DNA of 9,829 nucleotides from Bacillota bacterium. Lineage in GTDB: Bacteria; Bacillota; Sulfobacillia; Symbiobacteriales; ZC4RG38. Position numbers and translations under genes: made by a program. The notes beneath the pieces are model-generated. The model worked only from the letters and a program-made list of their open reading frames with translations. It had not been told where the DNA came from and searched no databases. Position 1 is the stretch's first letter. Each line of letters opens with the position of its first letter. Positions 1 to 6,800 of this stretch are shown here, one piece after another. The DNA lies in assembly GCA_003242505.1 (NCBI GenBank), contig QGUP01000042.1:1-9829 (forward strand). The letters run 5' to 3'.

Positions 1-801
1 TTTTTTGTAGATCAACCTGCCACACCGTGGTGCCCCCCCCCTTTGTGGTGGGGCCGCGCAGATGGGTATAAAGGCGGGGCCCTGGACAGCCTCTGCCCCA
101 ACCGCCGGGCGCTCCTGTGGCAGGTGCCGATGGCCCTGGCGGCCGCCCGGGCCCGGGCGGCGCCGGGGCTCGCCCTGCCAGTGGAGGGCGGGGCGCCGCC
201 GGCCGCAGGGGTACCCGCTGGGGCACCATCGGCTGCTGGAGTGCCCGCAGGGGCGCCGCCGGGTGCTGGGGTACCGCCGGCTGCCGGGGCGCCGCTGGCC
301 GACGGGGTGCTACCAGCCGATGGGGCGCCGCCTGCCGGCGGGGTGCCGGACTTTGACCCCTGGGAGCGGTTCCTGCGGGAGTACCAGGTGCTGGGGATCA
401 TGGTAGGCCAGCACGCCATGGCCTTCGTCCGGGACTACCTCCGGGAGCAGGGGTACTTCACCGCGAAGGAGGTGAAGGGGCTGGAGGCCGGCGCCCCGGT
501 GCGGGTGGCGGGGCTGGTCATCCGACCCCACCGGCCGCCCACCCGCAGCGGCCGGGTGGTGGTCTTCTTCAGCCTGGAGGATGAGACCGGGCTCATCGAC
601 GTGACGGTCTTCGAAGACGTCTACCTCCGGTACGGCCACCTGATCTTCCAGGAGCCCCGGCCGCCCCTGGCGGTCTTCGGCCGGGTGGAGCGCCGGGGCC
701 GGGGGGTGAGCGTCACCGCCTATCGGATTCGGGAACTGATCATCCCGGCGTCGGCCCGGCCCGGGGGAGCCGTGTCCGGGGAAAGGGCCGCCACCCGCTG
801 A
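1..801 (+). CDS. dnaE: DnaE-family (error-prone type) DNA polymerase, C-terminal part, 5'-partial
   Basis: This is the C-terminal end of a bacterial replicative or translesion DNA polymerase alpha subunit; the PHP, palm and finger domains would lie upstream of the window. The frame is open to base 1, and the TTG at 43 is not a convincing start because family sequence is already present just after it. Three family blocks are visible (residues counted from that TTG): GALDSLCPNRRALLWQVP (about 12-29), the WERFLREYQVLGIMVGQHAM block (about 107-126), and an OB-fold from about 145 to 235 containing VRVAGLVIRPHRPPTRSG and FSLEDETGLIDVTVFEDVY. These resemble the DnaE2/ImuC type more than PolC, but DnaE1 is possible. 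A low-complexity Gly-Ala-Pro linker sits between the first two blocks. The first 40 or so bases encode nothing recognisable and include a C9 run, so sequence errors are likely there. It could instead be a freestanding OB-fold remnant. Confidence 0.75.
   Translation, partial: FFVDQPATPWCPPPLWWGRADGYKGGALDSLCPNRRALLWQVPMALAAARARAAPGLALPVEGGAPPAAGVPAGAPSAAGVPAGAPPGAGVPPAAGAPLADGVLPADGAPPAGGVPDFDPWERFLREYQVLGIMVGQHAMAFVRDYLREQGYFTAKEVKGLEAGAPVRVAGLVIRPHRPPTRSGRVVVFFSLEDETGLIDVTVFEDVYLRYGHLIFQEPRPPLAVFGRVERRGRGVSVTAYRIRELIIPASARPGGAVSGERAATR
190..348 (+). repeat. In-frame tandem repeat encoding GAPPxAGVPA-type units
   Basis: Five imperfect units begin with a GGGGC(G/A)CC(G/A) core at 190, 220, 250, 286 and 322. 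The spacing is exactly 30, 30, 36 and 36 bases, always whole codons. They encode GAPPAAGVPA, GAPSAAGVPA, GAPPGAGVPPAA, GAPLADGVLPAD and GAPPAGGVP. The tract replaces the short linker usually found between the helix-hairpin-helix-like region and the OB-fold of DnaE polymerases. It is probably a flexible spacer made by slippage or unequal recombination. Confidence 0.8.
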
Positions 802-1114
802 GAACCCCCAGTGAGAACCCCAAAAGCCCCGGGGCGACGGGAAGGGGGTACCCGGAAGGGCCGGTTCGTTCAACGTGCCGGATAACAAGGGCGGCCCCGG
901 CTCTATCGCCAAATCGATGCCGGTGGGGGCCATCCCGCTGACCGTGCAGCCCGGGCAGAACGGGCGGGCACGGGAGCCGGAACGTCCCCTTGACGTCGAG
1001 GTTCGGGTGCGCATCGGCCGGGAGACGCTCGCCGTGGCGACGCTCCCGAGCGGAAGACCGGCCCGCCTGGGAAACCCCTGTCCCCATGGCGGGCCGGTCT
1101 CTTTGTGCCGGGTC
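802..1114. other. 313-base stretch with no convincing gene
   Basis: Immediately after the polymerase stop there is a 10-base direct repeat, TGAGAACCCC at 799-808 and 812-821. A GCCCCGGGGC palindrome follows at 826-835. A plus-strand GTG frame runs from 875 to 1120 (81 codons), but it has no well-placed ribosome site, resembles no family I know and runs straight through the 13-bp inverted repeat listed separately. I treat it as non-coding with low certainty; its segment LDVEVRVRIGRETLAVATLPS is the only protein-like part. Confidence 0.5.
1055..1105. terminator. Strong inverted repeat between converging transcription units, probable terminator
   Basis: Arms AGACCGGCCCGCC (1055-1067) and GGCGGGCCGGTCT (1088-1100) are perfectly complementary over 13 bp around a 20-nt loop. 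On the plus strand the stem is followed by a weak T-rich stretch (CTCTTTG). The position between the end of the polymerase gene (+, 801) and the end of the minus-strand gene (1115) suits a bidirectional terminator. The T tract is poor, so intrinsic termination is inferred from stem strength and position. Confidence 0.6.
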
Positions 1115-1351
1115 TCATGATTTGTAGCGCAGGGCTGGAGCATGTGCAACGGTTAGCCCGATCGTAGGGGCCTGAGCAATACTGGTGAAAAAACGGAACC
1201 AGCCTTCCGGCAGCAGTGCAGTCAGCAGGAGGGCGGCCACGGCGAGGAGAGCTGCAGCGATGAAGGCGCTGCGCATCGCTGTCAGGGTCCGGAGCCAGTA
1301 CATCCCCAGGGCCATGCCGAGCATGACCATGTCGGCATCAAAGATTCGCAT
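1115..1351 (-). CDS. Small membrane protein, family not recognised
   Basis: A 78-residue protein starts MRIFDADMVMLGMALG. I chose the ATG at 1351 because a GAGGTGG ribosome site (complement of 1357-1363) lies 5 nt upstream; the frame extends further up but without such a signal. Residues about 8-20 are a short hydrophobic segment and about 28-47 (AFIAAALLAVAALLLTALLP) a clear transmembrane helix. The tail is less hydrophobic and ends APALRYKS. It begins 13 bases after the stop of the four-cysteine peptide ORF on the same strand, so the two are probably cotranscribed. GC is visibly lower than in flanking genes. Function is unknown; immunity or accessory membrane roles are guesses from the neighbour only. 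Confidence 0.55.
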   Translation of the reverse strand: MRIFDADMVMLGMALGMYWLRTLTAMRSAFIAAALLAVAALLLTALLPEGWFRFFTSIAQAPTIGLTVAHAPALRYKS

Positions 1352-1364
1352 CGTCACCACCTCG

Positions 1365-1541
1365 CTACCGATTTTCGGCTGAGCAAACCGCGGCGACTGC
1401 CCCAAGCAACCATGTTGGTATCCCCATCATGTTGATGAAGCAGGACCAGGTGACATTCGTGTGGCGGCGACCCTCCTCACAGGCGTCAAATCCAGCGCAC
1501 GAGACGCGCTGACCATTCTCCAGCATCCACCCATCGACCAT
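1365..1541 (-). CDS. 58-residue four-cysteine peptide ORF with hydrophobic tail
   Basis: Reading the minus strand from the ATG at 1541 to a TAG at 1367-1365 gives a peptide starting MVDGWMLENGQRVSC, with cysteines at 15, 21, 34 and 53. A hydrophobic stretch from about 33 to 54 includes WSCFINMMGIPTWLLGAVAA. The composition is varied and protein-like, unlike the Pro/Arg/Gly-rich shadow frames elsewhere in the window. The same frame remains open upstream to a stop at 1692-1694. It reads plausibly (RSLKVGDLTTYTTTG) back to about 1586, but no ATG, GTG or TTG lies there, so it may be the tail of a longer, damaged gene. The ribosome site is weak (AGGGG only 2 nt before ATG). The stop lies 13 bases before the start of the small membrane protein gene. 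I do not recognise the family. Confidence 0.4.
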   Translation of the reverse strand: MVDGWMLENGQRVSCAGFDACEEGRRHTNVTWSCFINMMGIPTWLLGAVAAVCSAENR

Positions 1542-1738
1542 AACCCCTGTGGTCGTGTAGGTGGTGAGATCCCCGACTTTGAGGCTCCTGCCGGTGGTCC
1601 GGGGGCTCGCCGGCGGCCGGGGGGCCGGGACCGCTGCCGGAACCGGTCCCTTTCTATCTGCCAGAAAATTGAAAATCAGCCTCCGGCGATGTTACCTTGG
1701 TCTCAACATCCAGCGGTGCGCGAACGGGAGGGGTACCC
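1542..1738. promoter_or_regulatory. Divergent intergenic region with an AT-rich patch
   Basis: The region separates the minus-strand small genes from the plus-strand subtilase-like gene and should hold divergent promoters. An AT-rich patch at 1651-1680, including TTGAAA at 1669-1674, stands out from the GC-rich background, but no good -10 hexamer sits 16-18 nt downstream (TTACCT at 1692 is poor). The 1587-1650 part is a GC-rich tract. Confidence 0.3.
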
Positions 1739-3037
1739 TTGCCAGGGACGACCGGTGGCAGCCCGGCCCTGCTCCGGCATTTTACCGCGGCGGAACTTGC
1801 CTCGGAGCAGCCGGTGCCGGTGCTGGTGGAGTTCCAGGATCCACCTGTTGCGGTCTTCCGGGCCGAACACCCCCAGGCGGGCCCCGGGGAGGTGGCCACC
1901 TACGCCCGCGCTCTGCACGAATCCCACTACAACCTGCTCAGGAAGTTGCAGCAGATGGGGCGGGCGCTCCCGAAGGCCGGCTCCCTGGCCGGGGCGTCCG
2001 GCGGCTCCGCCCCCGGAGGCCTTGGGGTCGGGCAGGAATTTGTCGACCTCTTCAATGGCATCGGGCTCCAGGTGCCCGGGATCGTGATTCGGGAGCTGGC
2101 TCGGCTGGAAGGGGTCCGAACCATCACCCTGGACCGGCCCCGGGCCTACCTCCAGCCTGGAACCAGTGCCATCCCGCTCTCCGGTCCGGGGGTCCGGCGC
2201 CTCGTGTACCGCCGGGACACTCCCGCCCGGGGGGAGGGGGTGGTGGTCGCGACCCTCGACGCCGGCGGGCCACCGGTCGACCTGCCCGGGGTCCTGGTCC
2301 TCCGCTACCAGGTTCTGGACACCGCTGGCTTCGGCACTGTGGGCAGCATTGTTGGGGCCCTCGAGGACGCGGTCCGGTCCGGGGCTCAGGTGGTCCATCT
2401 TCCCCTGGGCGATGCCGCCGGGGATCCCGACAGCCCGGAGGCCGCCGCGGTCGCCAACGCACTCCGGGCGGGGGTAGCGGTCTGCGGCACCCCCGGCGGG
2501 ACCCTGCTCACCCCTGCCCAGGTGGCCGGCGCCTGGGCGCTGCTCCGGCAGTACCACCCGGACCAGAACGTTCTCACCCTCCAGGCGGTGCTGACGGGCT
2601 CCGCCCGGTACGCCGCCCGGTCCCACGGGGCCCGGGGCCAGGGCCCGGGGGTGCCGGACCTCGGCCGGGCCGCCCTAACCCGGCACGTGGTCACCCTGGC
2701 AGACTCCCCGCCGTCCGTAGCCCATCACCTCGGGGTGATGGAGCACCAGGGAGAACGGGTCGTTCGGACCTGGCGCCTCCGGGTGCTCGACCTGGGCGGG
2801 GCCACCAGTCCCTGCCGGATGGGGGTCCGGTGGCTCACCTGGAGGCCAGGGCTCCGGGCTTCCCTCAGCCGCCGAGGGTTTCTTCTGGCCACCGGCGGGG
2901 AGGAGGTGGTGGACCTCACCCTGCAGGTGGACGGCATCCGCCTTCCGGACGGCGAGTACCGGGGGCTGGTGGAGGCCTCCCGGGGCGGCCTGGTGATGCG
3001 ACTCCCCTTCCGCATCCTGGTCCGGCGGCGAAGCTAA
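1739..3037 (+). CDS. Subtilisin-fold pseudoprotease (degenerate Vpr-like S8 protein)
   Basis: A 432-residue protein is read from the TTG at 1739, chosen because GGAGGGG (1727-1733) lies 5 nt upstream; a TTG at 1697 lacks such a site. Residues about 24-150 look like the I9-type prodomain of Vpr-like subtilases (PVLVEFQDPPVAVFRAEHP, later GVRTITLDRP). GEGVVVATLDAGG matches the subtilase Asp block (D174). It then jumps straight to the YQVLD...GSIVGALEDAVRSGAQVVHLPLG block, which normally follows the catalytic His; no HGTHVAG motif is present. The AAGN oxyanion block reads AVCGTPGG, and GTSMAxPHVAG reads GTLLTPAQVAG, placing Leu256 where the catalytic Ser belongs. Residues about 340-432 form an Fn3-like C-terminal domain (DGEYRGLVEASRGG...LPFRILV). 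No signal peptide or membrane anchor is visible. Family assignment is firm; loss of protease activity is inferred. The role is unknown, but position beside a T7SS operon recalls mycosins. Confidence 0.8.
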   Translation: MPGTTGGSPALLRHFTAAELASEQPVPVLVEFQDPPVAVFRAEHPQAGPGEVATYARALHESHYNLLRKLQQMGRALPKAGSLAGASGGSAPGGLGVGQEFVDLFNGIGLQVPGIVIRELARLEGVRTITLDRPRAYLQPGTSAIPLSGPGVRRLVYRRDTPARGEGVVVATLDAGGPPVDLPGVLVLRYQVLDTAGFGTVGSIVGALEDAVRSGAQVVHLPLGDAAGDPDSPEAAAVANALRAGVAVCGTPGGTLLTPAQVAGAWALLRQYHPDQNVLTLQAVLTGSARYAARSHGARGQGPGVPDLGRAALTRHVVTLADSPPSVAHHLGVMEHQGERVVRTWRLRVLDLGGATSPCRMGVRWLTWRPGLRASLSRRGFLLATGGEEVVDLTLQVDGIRLPDGEYRGLVEASRGGLVMRLPFRILVRRRS

Positions 3038-3068
3038 CCGGAGGCGGCGTATTCCGGTTCTATCCGGT

Positions 3069-3082
3069 GCCTCTGCGGAGGC
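3069..3082 (+). other. Small hairpin in the subtilase-like gene's 3' untranslated region
   Basis: GCCTC (3069-3073) and GAGGC (3078-3082) pair around a TGCG tetraloop, just ahead of the main terminator. It may stabilise the 3' end of the transcript; no further role is evident. Confidence 0.3.
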
Positions 3083-3098
3083 GTGACCGGGCGTTCCT

Positions 3099-3145
3099 GC
3101 CGGCCAACCAGCCCTGTGCGCCGGGTGGCCGGCGATTTATTTTTT
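3099..3145 (+). terminator. Rho-independent terminator of the subtilase-like gene
   Basis: GCCGGCCA (3099-3106) and TGGCCGGC (3126-3133) form a perfect 8-bp stem that can extend inward with one bulged A. It is followed at once by GATTTATTTTTT. It lies 61 bases after the stop at 3037 and before the next promoter, so the pseudoprotease gene and the T7SS operon are separate transcription units. Confidence 0.75.
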
Positions 3146-3196
3146 GGCAAGTCGAATCTGATAATCTTTGTCTATTTCAGGTAGCAAAGCAAGGTC

Positions 3197-3224
3197 TTGA
3201 CGGCGCGCTGGTTGGCAATATAAT
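3197..3224 (+). promoter_or_regulatory. Sigma-A type promoter of the T7SS operon
   Basis: TTGACG (3197-3202, five of six consensus) and a perfect TATAAT (3219-3224) are separated by 16 nt, with AT-rich sequence upstream (3134-3185). The expected start site is near 3231, giving a leader of about 190 nt before esxA at 3422. It is the best promoter in the window and the only one that matches consensus this closely. Confidence 0.8.
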
Positions 3225-3258
3225 ATGTGCCTAGAAGATCTTGGCAGATGAGGGGAAG

Positions 3259-3281
3259 CCTGTACGCATCATGCGTGCAGG
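3259..3281. promoter_or_regulatory. 23-bp palindrome in the operon leader, candidate operator
   Basis: CCTGTACGCAT (3259-3269) and ATGCGTGCAGG (3271-3281) are inverted repeats around a single central C with one mismatch, which would be a G-U pair in RNA. It starts about 28 nt after the predicted transcription start, a common place for a repressor roadblock site. As RNA it would need to open to a loop of about 7 nt. It matches no operator I recognise. Confidence 0.45.
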
Positions 3282-3360
3282 ACGGCTCCGTCGTGGTGTT
3301 TGGGGCTGCTGTCGGGCTCCGGCGCCGTGGCAGCACCGGCTCGACACGGATCTCTCCTTT

Positions 3361-3377
3361 CCGGGGCGGCACCCCGG
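3361..3377 (+). other. Leader hairpin upstream of esxA
   Basis: CCGGGG (3361-3366) and CCCCGG (3372-3377) flank a 5-nt loop. It sits 44 nt before the esxA ATG and leaves the ribosome site GAAGGAGG free, so it is more likely to affect 5'-end stability than to block initiation. Confidence 0.35.
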
Positions 3378-3421
3378 ATGAACCTACACCAGCCCCCAGG
3401 GGCAGAGAAGGAGGCGTTCCG

Positions 3422-3694
3422 ATGGCAAGGATCCAGGTAAACCCCGAGGAACTGCGGGCAGTGGCGGCTCAGTTCCGGAAGAGCAGCGAGGAGAGCAACG
3501 CCATGGTCCAGACCCTCTCCACGGCGGTCCGAAACCTGGATAACAACTGGGACGGCCTCAGCAGCGAGAAGTTCTATCAGGACTTTGAGCAGTGGCGGCA
3601 GGAGATGATCCACTTCGTCGCGGTCCTGGACCAGATCCACCAGCAGCTGATGGCCATTGCCCAGCGGTTCGAGGAGGCGGACCGGCCCGCGTAA
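3422..3694 (+). CDS. esxA: WXG100 family T7SS substrate (EsxA-like)
   Basis: A 90-residue helical-hairpin protein, the small exported substrate and structural partner of type VII secretion. It has the family length, the turn motif W43-D44-G45 (a WXG) between two amphipathic helices (about 8-40 and 48-86), and F83-E-E-A-D87 as a variant of the C-terminal YxxxD/E export motif. The start is fixed by GAAGGAGG about 7 nt before the ATG; the frame is open further upstream but that segment is low-complexity and lies in the promoter leader. It is first in the operon, directly ahead of the motor gene, which is a usual position. Canonical WXG100 proteins dimerise; here the only other WXG-like domain is at the N-terminus of the GH73 protein, so the partner is either itself or that domain. 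Confidence 0.95.
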   Translation: MARIQVNPEELRAVAAQFRKSSEESNAMVQTLSTAVRNLDNNWDGLSSEKFYQDFEQWRQEMIHFVAVLDQIHQQLMAIAQRFEEADRPA

Positions 3695-3719
3695 GGAGAA
3701 AGGTCGGCCCTTCCTCCTC

Positions 3720-3754
3720 GGGGCAGGGCGGCAGGCCACCCGCTGCCCTGCCCC
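3720..3754 (+). other. Strong hairpin between esxA and the motor gene
   Basis: GGGGCAGGGC (3720-3729) and GCCCTGCCCC (3745-3754) form a perfect 10-bp stem, extendable by about three pairs, 25 nt after the esxA stop. No T tract follows, so it is not a standard terminator. Its place suggests 3'-end protection of the esxA message or partial attenuation, either of which would give more EsxA than motor protein. Confidence 0.5.
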
Positions 3755-3817
3755 TGCTCCCATGACGCTCTGTGGCCTGTTACCTGGCAGTTACAGTGCC
3801 CTGGTGGGAGGCAGAGG

Positions 3818-6800
3818 ATGGAAACCAGCGGTCCGCCTGTCTTCTACCGTTCCCCCCGGCTCCATCCGGAGCTGCCTCAGGGGGAAGTGGAGATTCCCGG
3901 CCCGCCCAGCCGGCCGCCGGCCTTCCACCTCTCACTGGCATCGATCCTCCTCTACCTGCTCCCCGGGCTTCTGGGTACCCTACTTGTCTCGGCCCTCATC
4001 CGCCGGCACACGGGCCAGTCCGCGCCGTACGCGCTCTATTCCTTACCCATGATGGCCATCGCGGCCCTGGTCCAGGTCGGCACCTACTTCTACCAGAAAC
4101 ATCGGCACCAGCAGGCGCTGATCGCTCGGGAGCAGCGCTACCTTGCCCTTCTTCAGGAATGCCGCCAAGAACTGGAGCGACAGCGGGTCCAGCAGCAGCA
4201 CGCCCTCAGGGAGATGAACCCGACCCCCGGGGAGTGCCTGGCTCGGGCAGAACGCCGGGATCCCCGGCTCTGGGAGCGGTCGTCCCAGGATGCTGACTGC
4301 CTCTCCCTGCGGCTGGGGGTGGGGGAGGTTCCCTTCGCCGTTACGGTAAAGCCTCCCCGGTCGGACCCTACCGCCGACCCGGATCCTCTCCTCCGGCAGG
4401 CCCAGGAACTGGCGGCCGAGTTTGCCCGGGTCACCGGCGCACCGATCTGCCTGCCCCTCCGGGAACTGGGGGTGGCGGGAATCGTCGGCCCCCGGCCGGA
4501 AGTCGTGAAGGCCGCCAGAGCCCTGGCGATGCAGATCGCTACCCACCATGGGCCCGACGAGATGCAGCTTGTGGTCCTCTTCCCGGCCGCGGAGGCGGAG
4601 GAGTGGCTCTGGCTCCGGTGGTTGCCCCACGTCTGGAGCCCCGACCGCCGGCAGCGGTACCTGGCCATGGACCCCGACGGGGCTGAGCCCATCCTCTCGG
4701 GCCTGTACGACCTCCTCGCCCGCCGGCGGCTGGAAGCCGTGGGGCAGCCCGGCAGCAGCCCCAGGGACACTCCCTTGCCCCTCTTCGTCTTCCTCCTGGC
4801 CGACCCCCGGCTGGCCGAGGGCGATCCCATCCTGCCCCTCCTGCTCCGGGAGGGGCCGGCCCTGGGCGCCCACACCATTTTCCTGGCCGAACGCCGGGAA
4901 CTGCTGCCCAAGGAGTGCCGGGGGATTGCGGAGGTCGGCCCCGGCGCCGGCAACCTGATCCTCACCGCCCCGTCCCCCGGGCAGATCCCCTTCGCCCCGG
5001 ATGAGGCCAGCCGGGAGGCCGCCGAGCGGCTGGCCCGGGCCCTGGCCCCGCTCCGCCCCCACCGGATGGCTGCGGCGGCGGAGATTCCGGATCGGGTTAC
5101 CCTCCTGGATGTTCTCGACCTCCGCCGGGTGGAGGAACTGGACGTCCTGGCCCGGTGGCGATCGGCCACTCCCCACCGCTCCCTGGCGGTGCCCATCGGC
5201 CGCCGGGCCGGCGGTGAACTGCTGGTCCTGGACCTCCACGAGCGCGGCTACGGCCCCCACGGCCTGGTGGCCGGGGCGACGGGATCCGGGAAGAGCGAAC
5301 TGCTCCAGACCCTGGTGGCCTCCCTGGCGGTGCACTTCCACCCCCACGACCTGGCCTTCGTCATGGTGGACTACAAGGGCGGCGGGATGGCCGGGGCTTT
5401 CCGGGACCTGCCCCACGTGGTGGGCACCCTCACCAACCTGGATGGGGGCCTCGCCCGCCGGGCCCTGGCGGCCCTCAAGGCGGAACTCCGCCGCCGGCAG
5501 CGGCTCCTGGCGGAGGCCGGGGTCGATCACATCGACAAGTACATCCGGGCCCGACGGGAGGGCCGGCCGCTGCCGCCCCTGCCTCACCTGGTGATCCTGG
5601 TGGACGAGTTTGCGGAACTGAAGGCGGAGCAACCGGAGTTCATGCGGGAACTGGTGAGCGCCGTCCGGGTGGGCCGGAGCCTCGGGGTCCACCTGATCCT
5701 GGCGACCCAGAAGCCCGCGGGGGTGGTGGACGAGCAAATCTGGAGCAACACCCGCTTCCGGATCTGCCTCCGGGTGGAGCGCCCCCAGGACAGCCAGGAG
5801 GTCCTGAAGAGCCCCCTGGCCGCCACGATCACCGGCTCGGGCCGGGCCTACTTCCAGGTTGGGAACAACGAGCGCTTCGAGCTTTTCCAGTCCGGCTGGG
5901 CCGGCGCCCCCTACCGCCCGGAGGCGGGCGACGGAGAGCCGGAAGCGGCCCTGACCATTGCCGAGGTGGCCCTGGACGGCACCCGGGTGCCCCTGTGGCC
6001 GGCGGCGCGGGAGGCGCCGGCGCCGGAAAGCGGCGAGACCCAGCTGCAGGCCCTGGTGGCGCACCTGGCCGCGGCCGCCCGGGCGGCGGGGATCGCCCCT
6101 CTGCCGGGGCCGTGGCTGCCGCCGCTGCCGGAAGCGGTCCCCCTGGACCGGCTGGGCCCCCGGGAAGGGGGCTGGGACGGCCAGGGCTGGACCCCGGCCG
6201 GGCGGTGGCTCGAGCCGGTGGTGGGGCTGATGGACTGGCCGGAGGAGCAGCGGCAGGGGCCCCTGCGGATCCCCCTGGGGCGGGAGGGTCATCTGGCGGT
6301 CTTCGGGGCGCCGGGGATGGGGAAGACCACCTTCCTTCAGACTCTGGTCACGTCCCTCGCCCTGGACCACTCCCCCGGAGAGCTGCAGGTCTACCTCCTG
6401 GACGCCAGCGGCCGGGGCCTCTCCCTCCTGAGGGGCCTGCCCCACGTGGGCGCTGTGGTCCGGGGCGACGAGACCGAGCGGCTGGAGCGGCTCTTTCGCC
6501 TCCTCCTGGGGGAGATGGAGGCCCGGAAGGCCCGGCTGGCCGAGGCCGGGGCGGGCACCCTGGCGGCTTACCGGCAGGCAGGAGGCGAACTGCCGGCCAT
6601 CCTGCTGGTGGTGGACGACCTGCCGGCCCTGGCCAGCAACTACCCCGAGGGAGAGGAGCGGCTGGCGGTCATCGCCCGGGAGGGGGCCAGCCTCGGCCTG
6701 CACCTGGTGGTGACGGCCCACACCCCGTCAGTCCTCCGGTCCCGGATCGGCAACAACATCACCCAGGCGGTGACCCTGCGGCTGGCGGACCGGATGGAGT

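Noticed and set aside
875..1120. 81-codon ORF after the polymerase gene
   Set aside because: No well-spaced ribosome site, no family pattern, and it passes through the 13-bp terminator-like stem.
1561..3234. 557-codon plus-strand frame overlapping the subtilase-like gene
   Set aside because: It is Gly/Pro/Arg-rich without domain signal; the alternative frame has prodomain, Asp block and Fn3-like patterns and a good ribosome site.
3144..3247. Three TTGGCA(A/G) copies at 3144, 3212 and 3241 as an operator array
   Set aside because: Spacing (68 and 29 bp) is not helically regular and the motif is short enough to recur by chance near AT-rich promoter sequence.
3227..3421. N-terminal extension of the WXG100 protein from a GTG at 3227 or ATG at 3248
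   Set aside because: WXG100 proteins are about 100 residues, the GTG lies between the -10 box and predicted start site, and the ATG at 3422 has a strong ribosome site.
4043..6721. 892-codon open frame antisense to the motor gene
   Set aside because: It is Gly/Pro/Arg/Gln-rich with no family pattern; long antisense frames are expected opposite GC-rich genes with G/C third positions.
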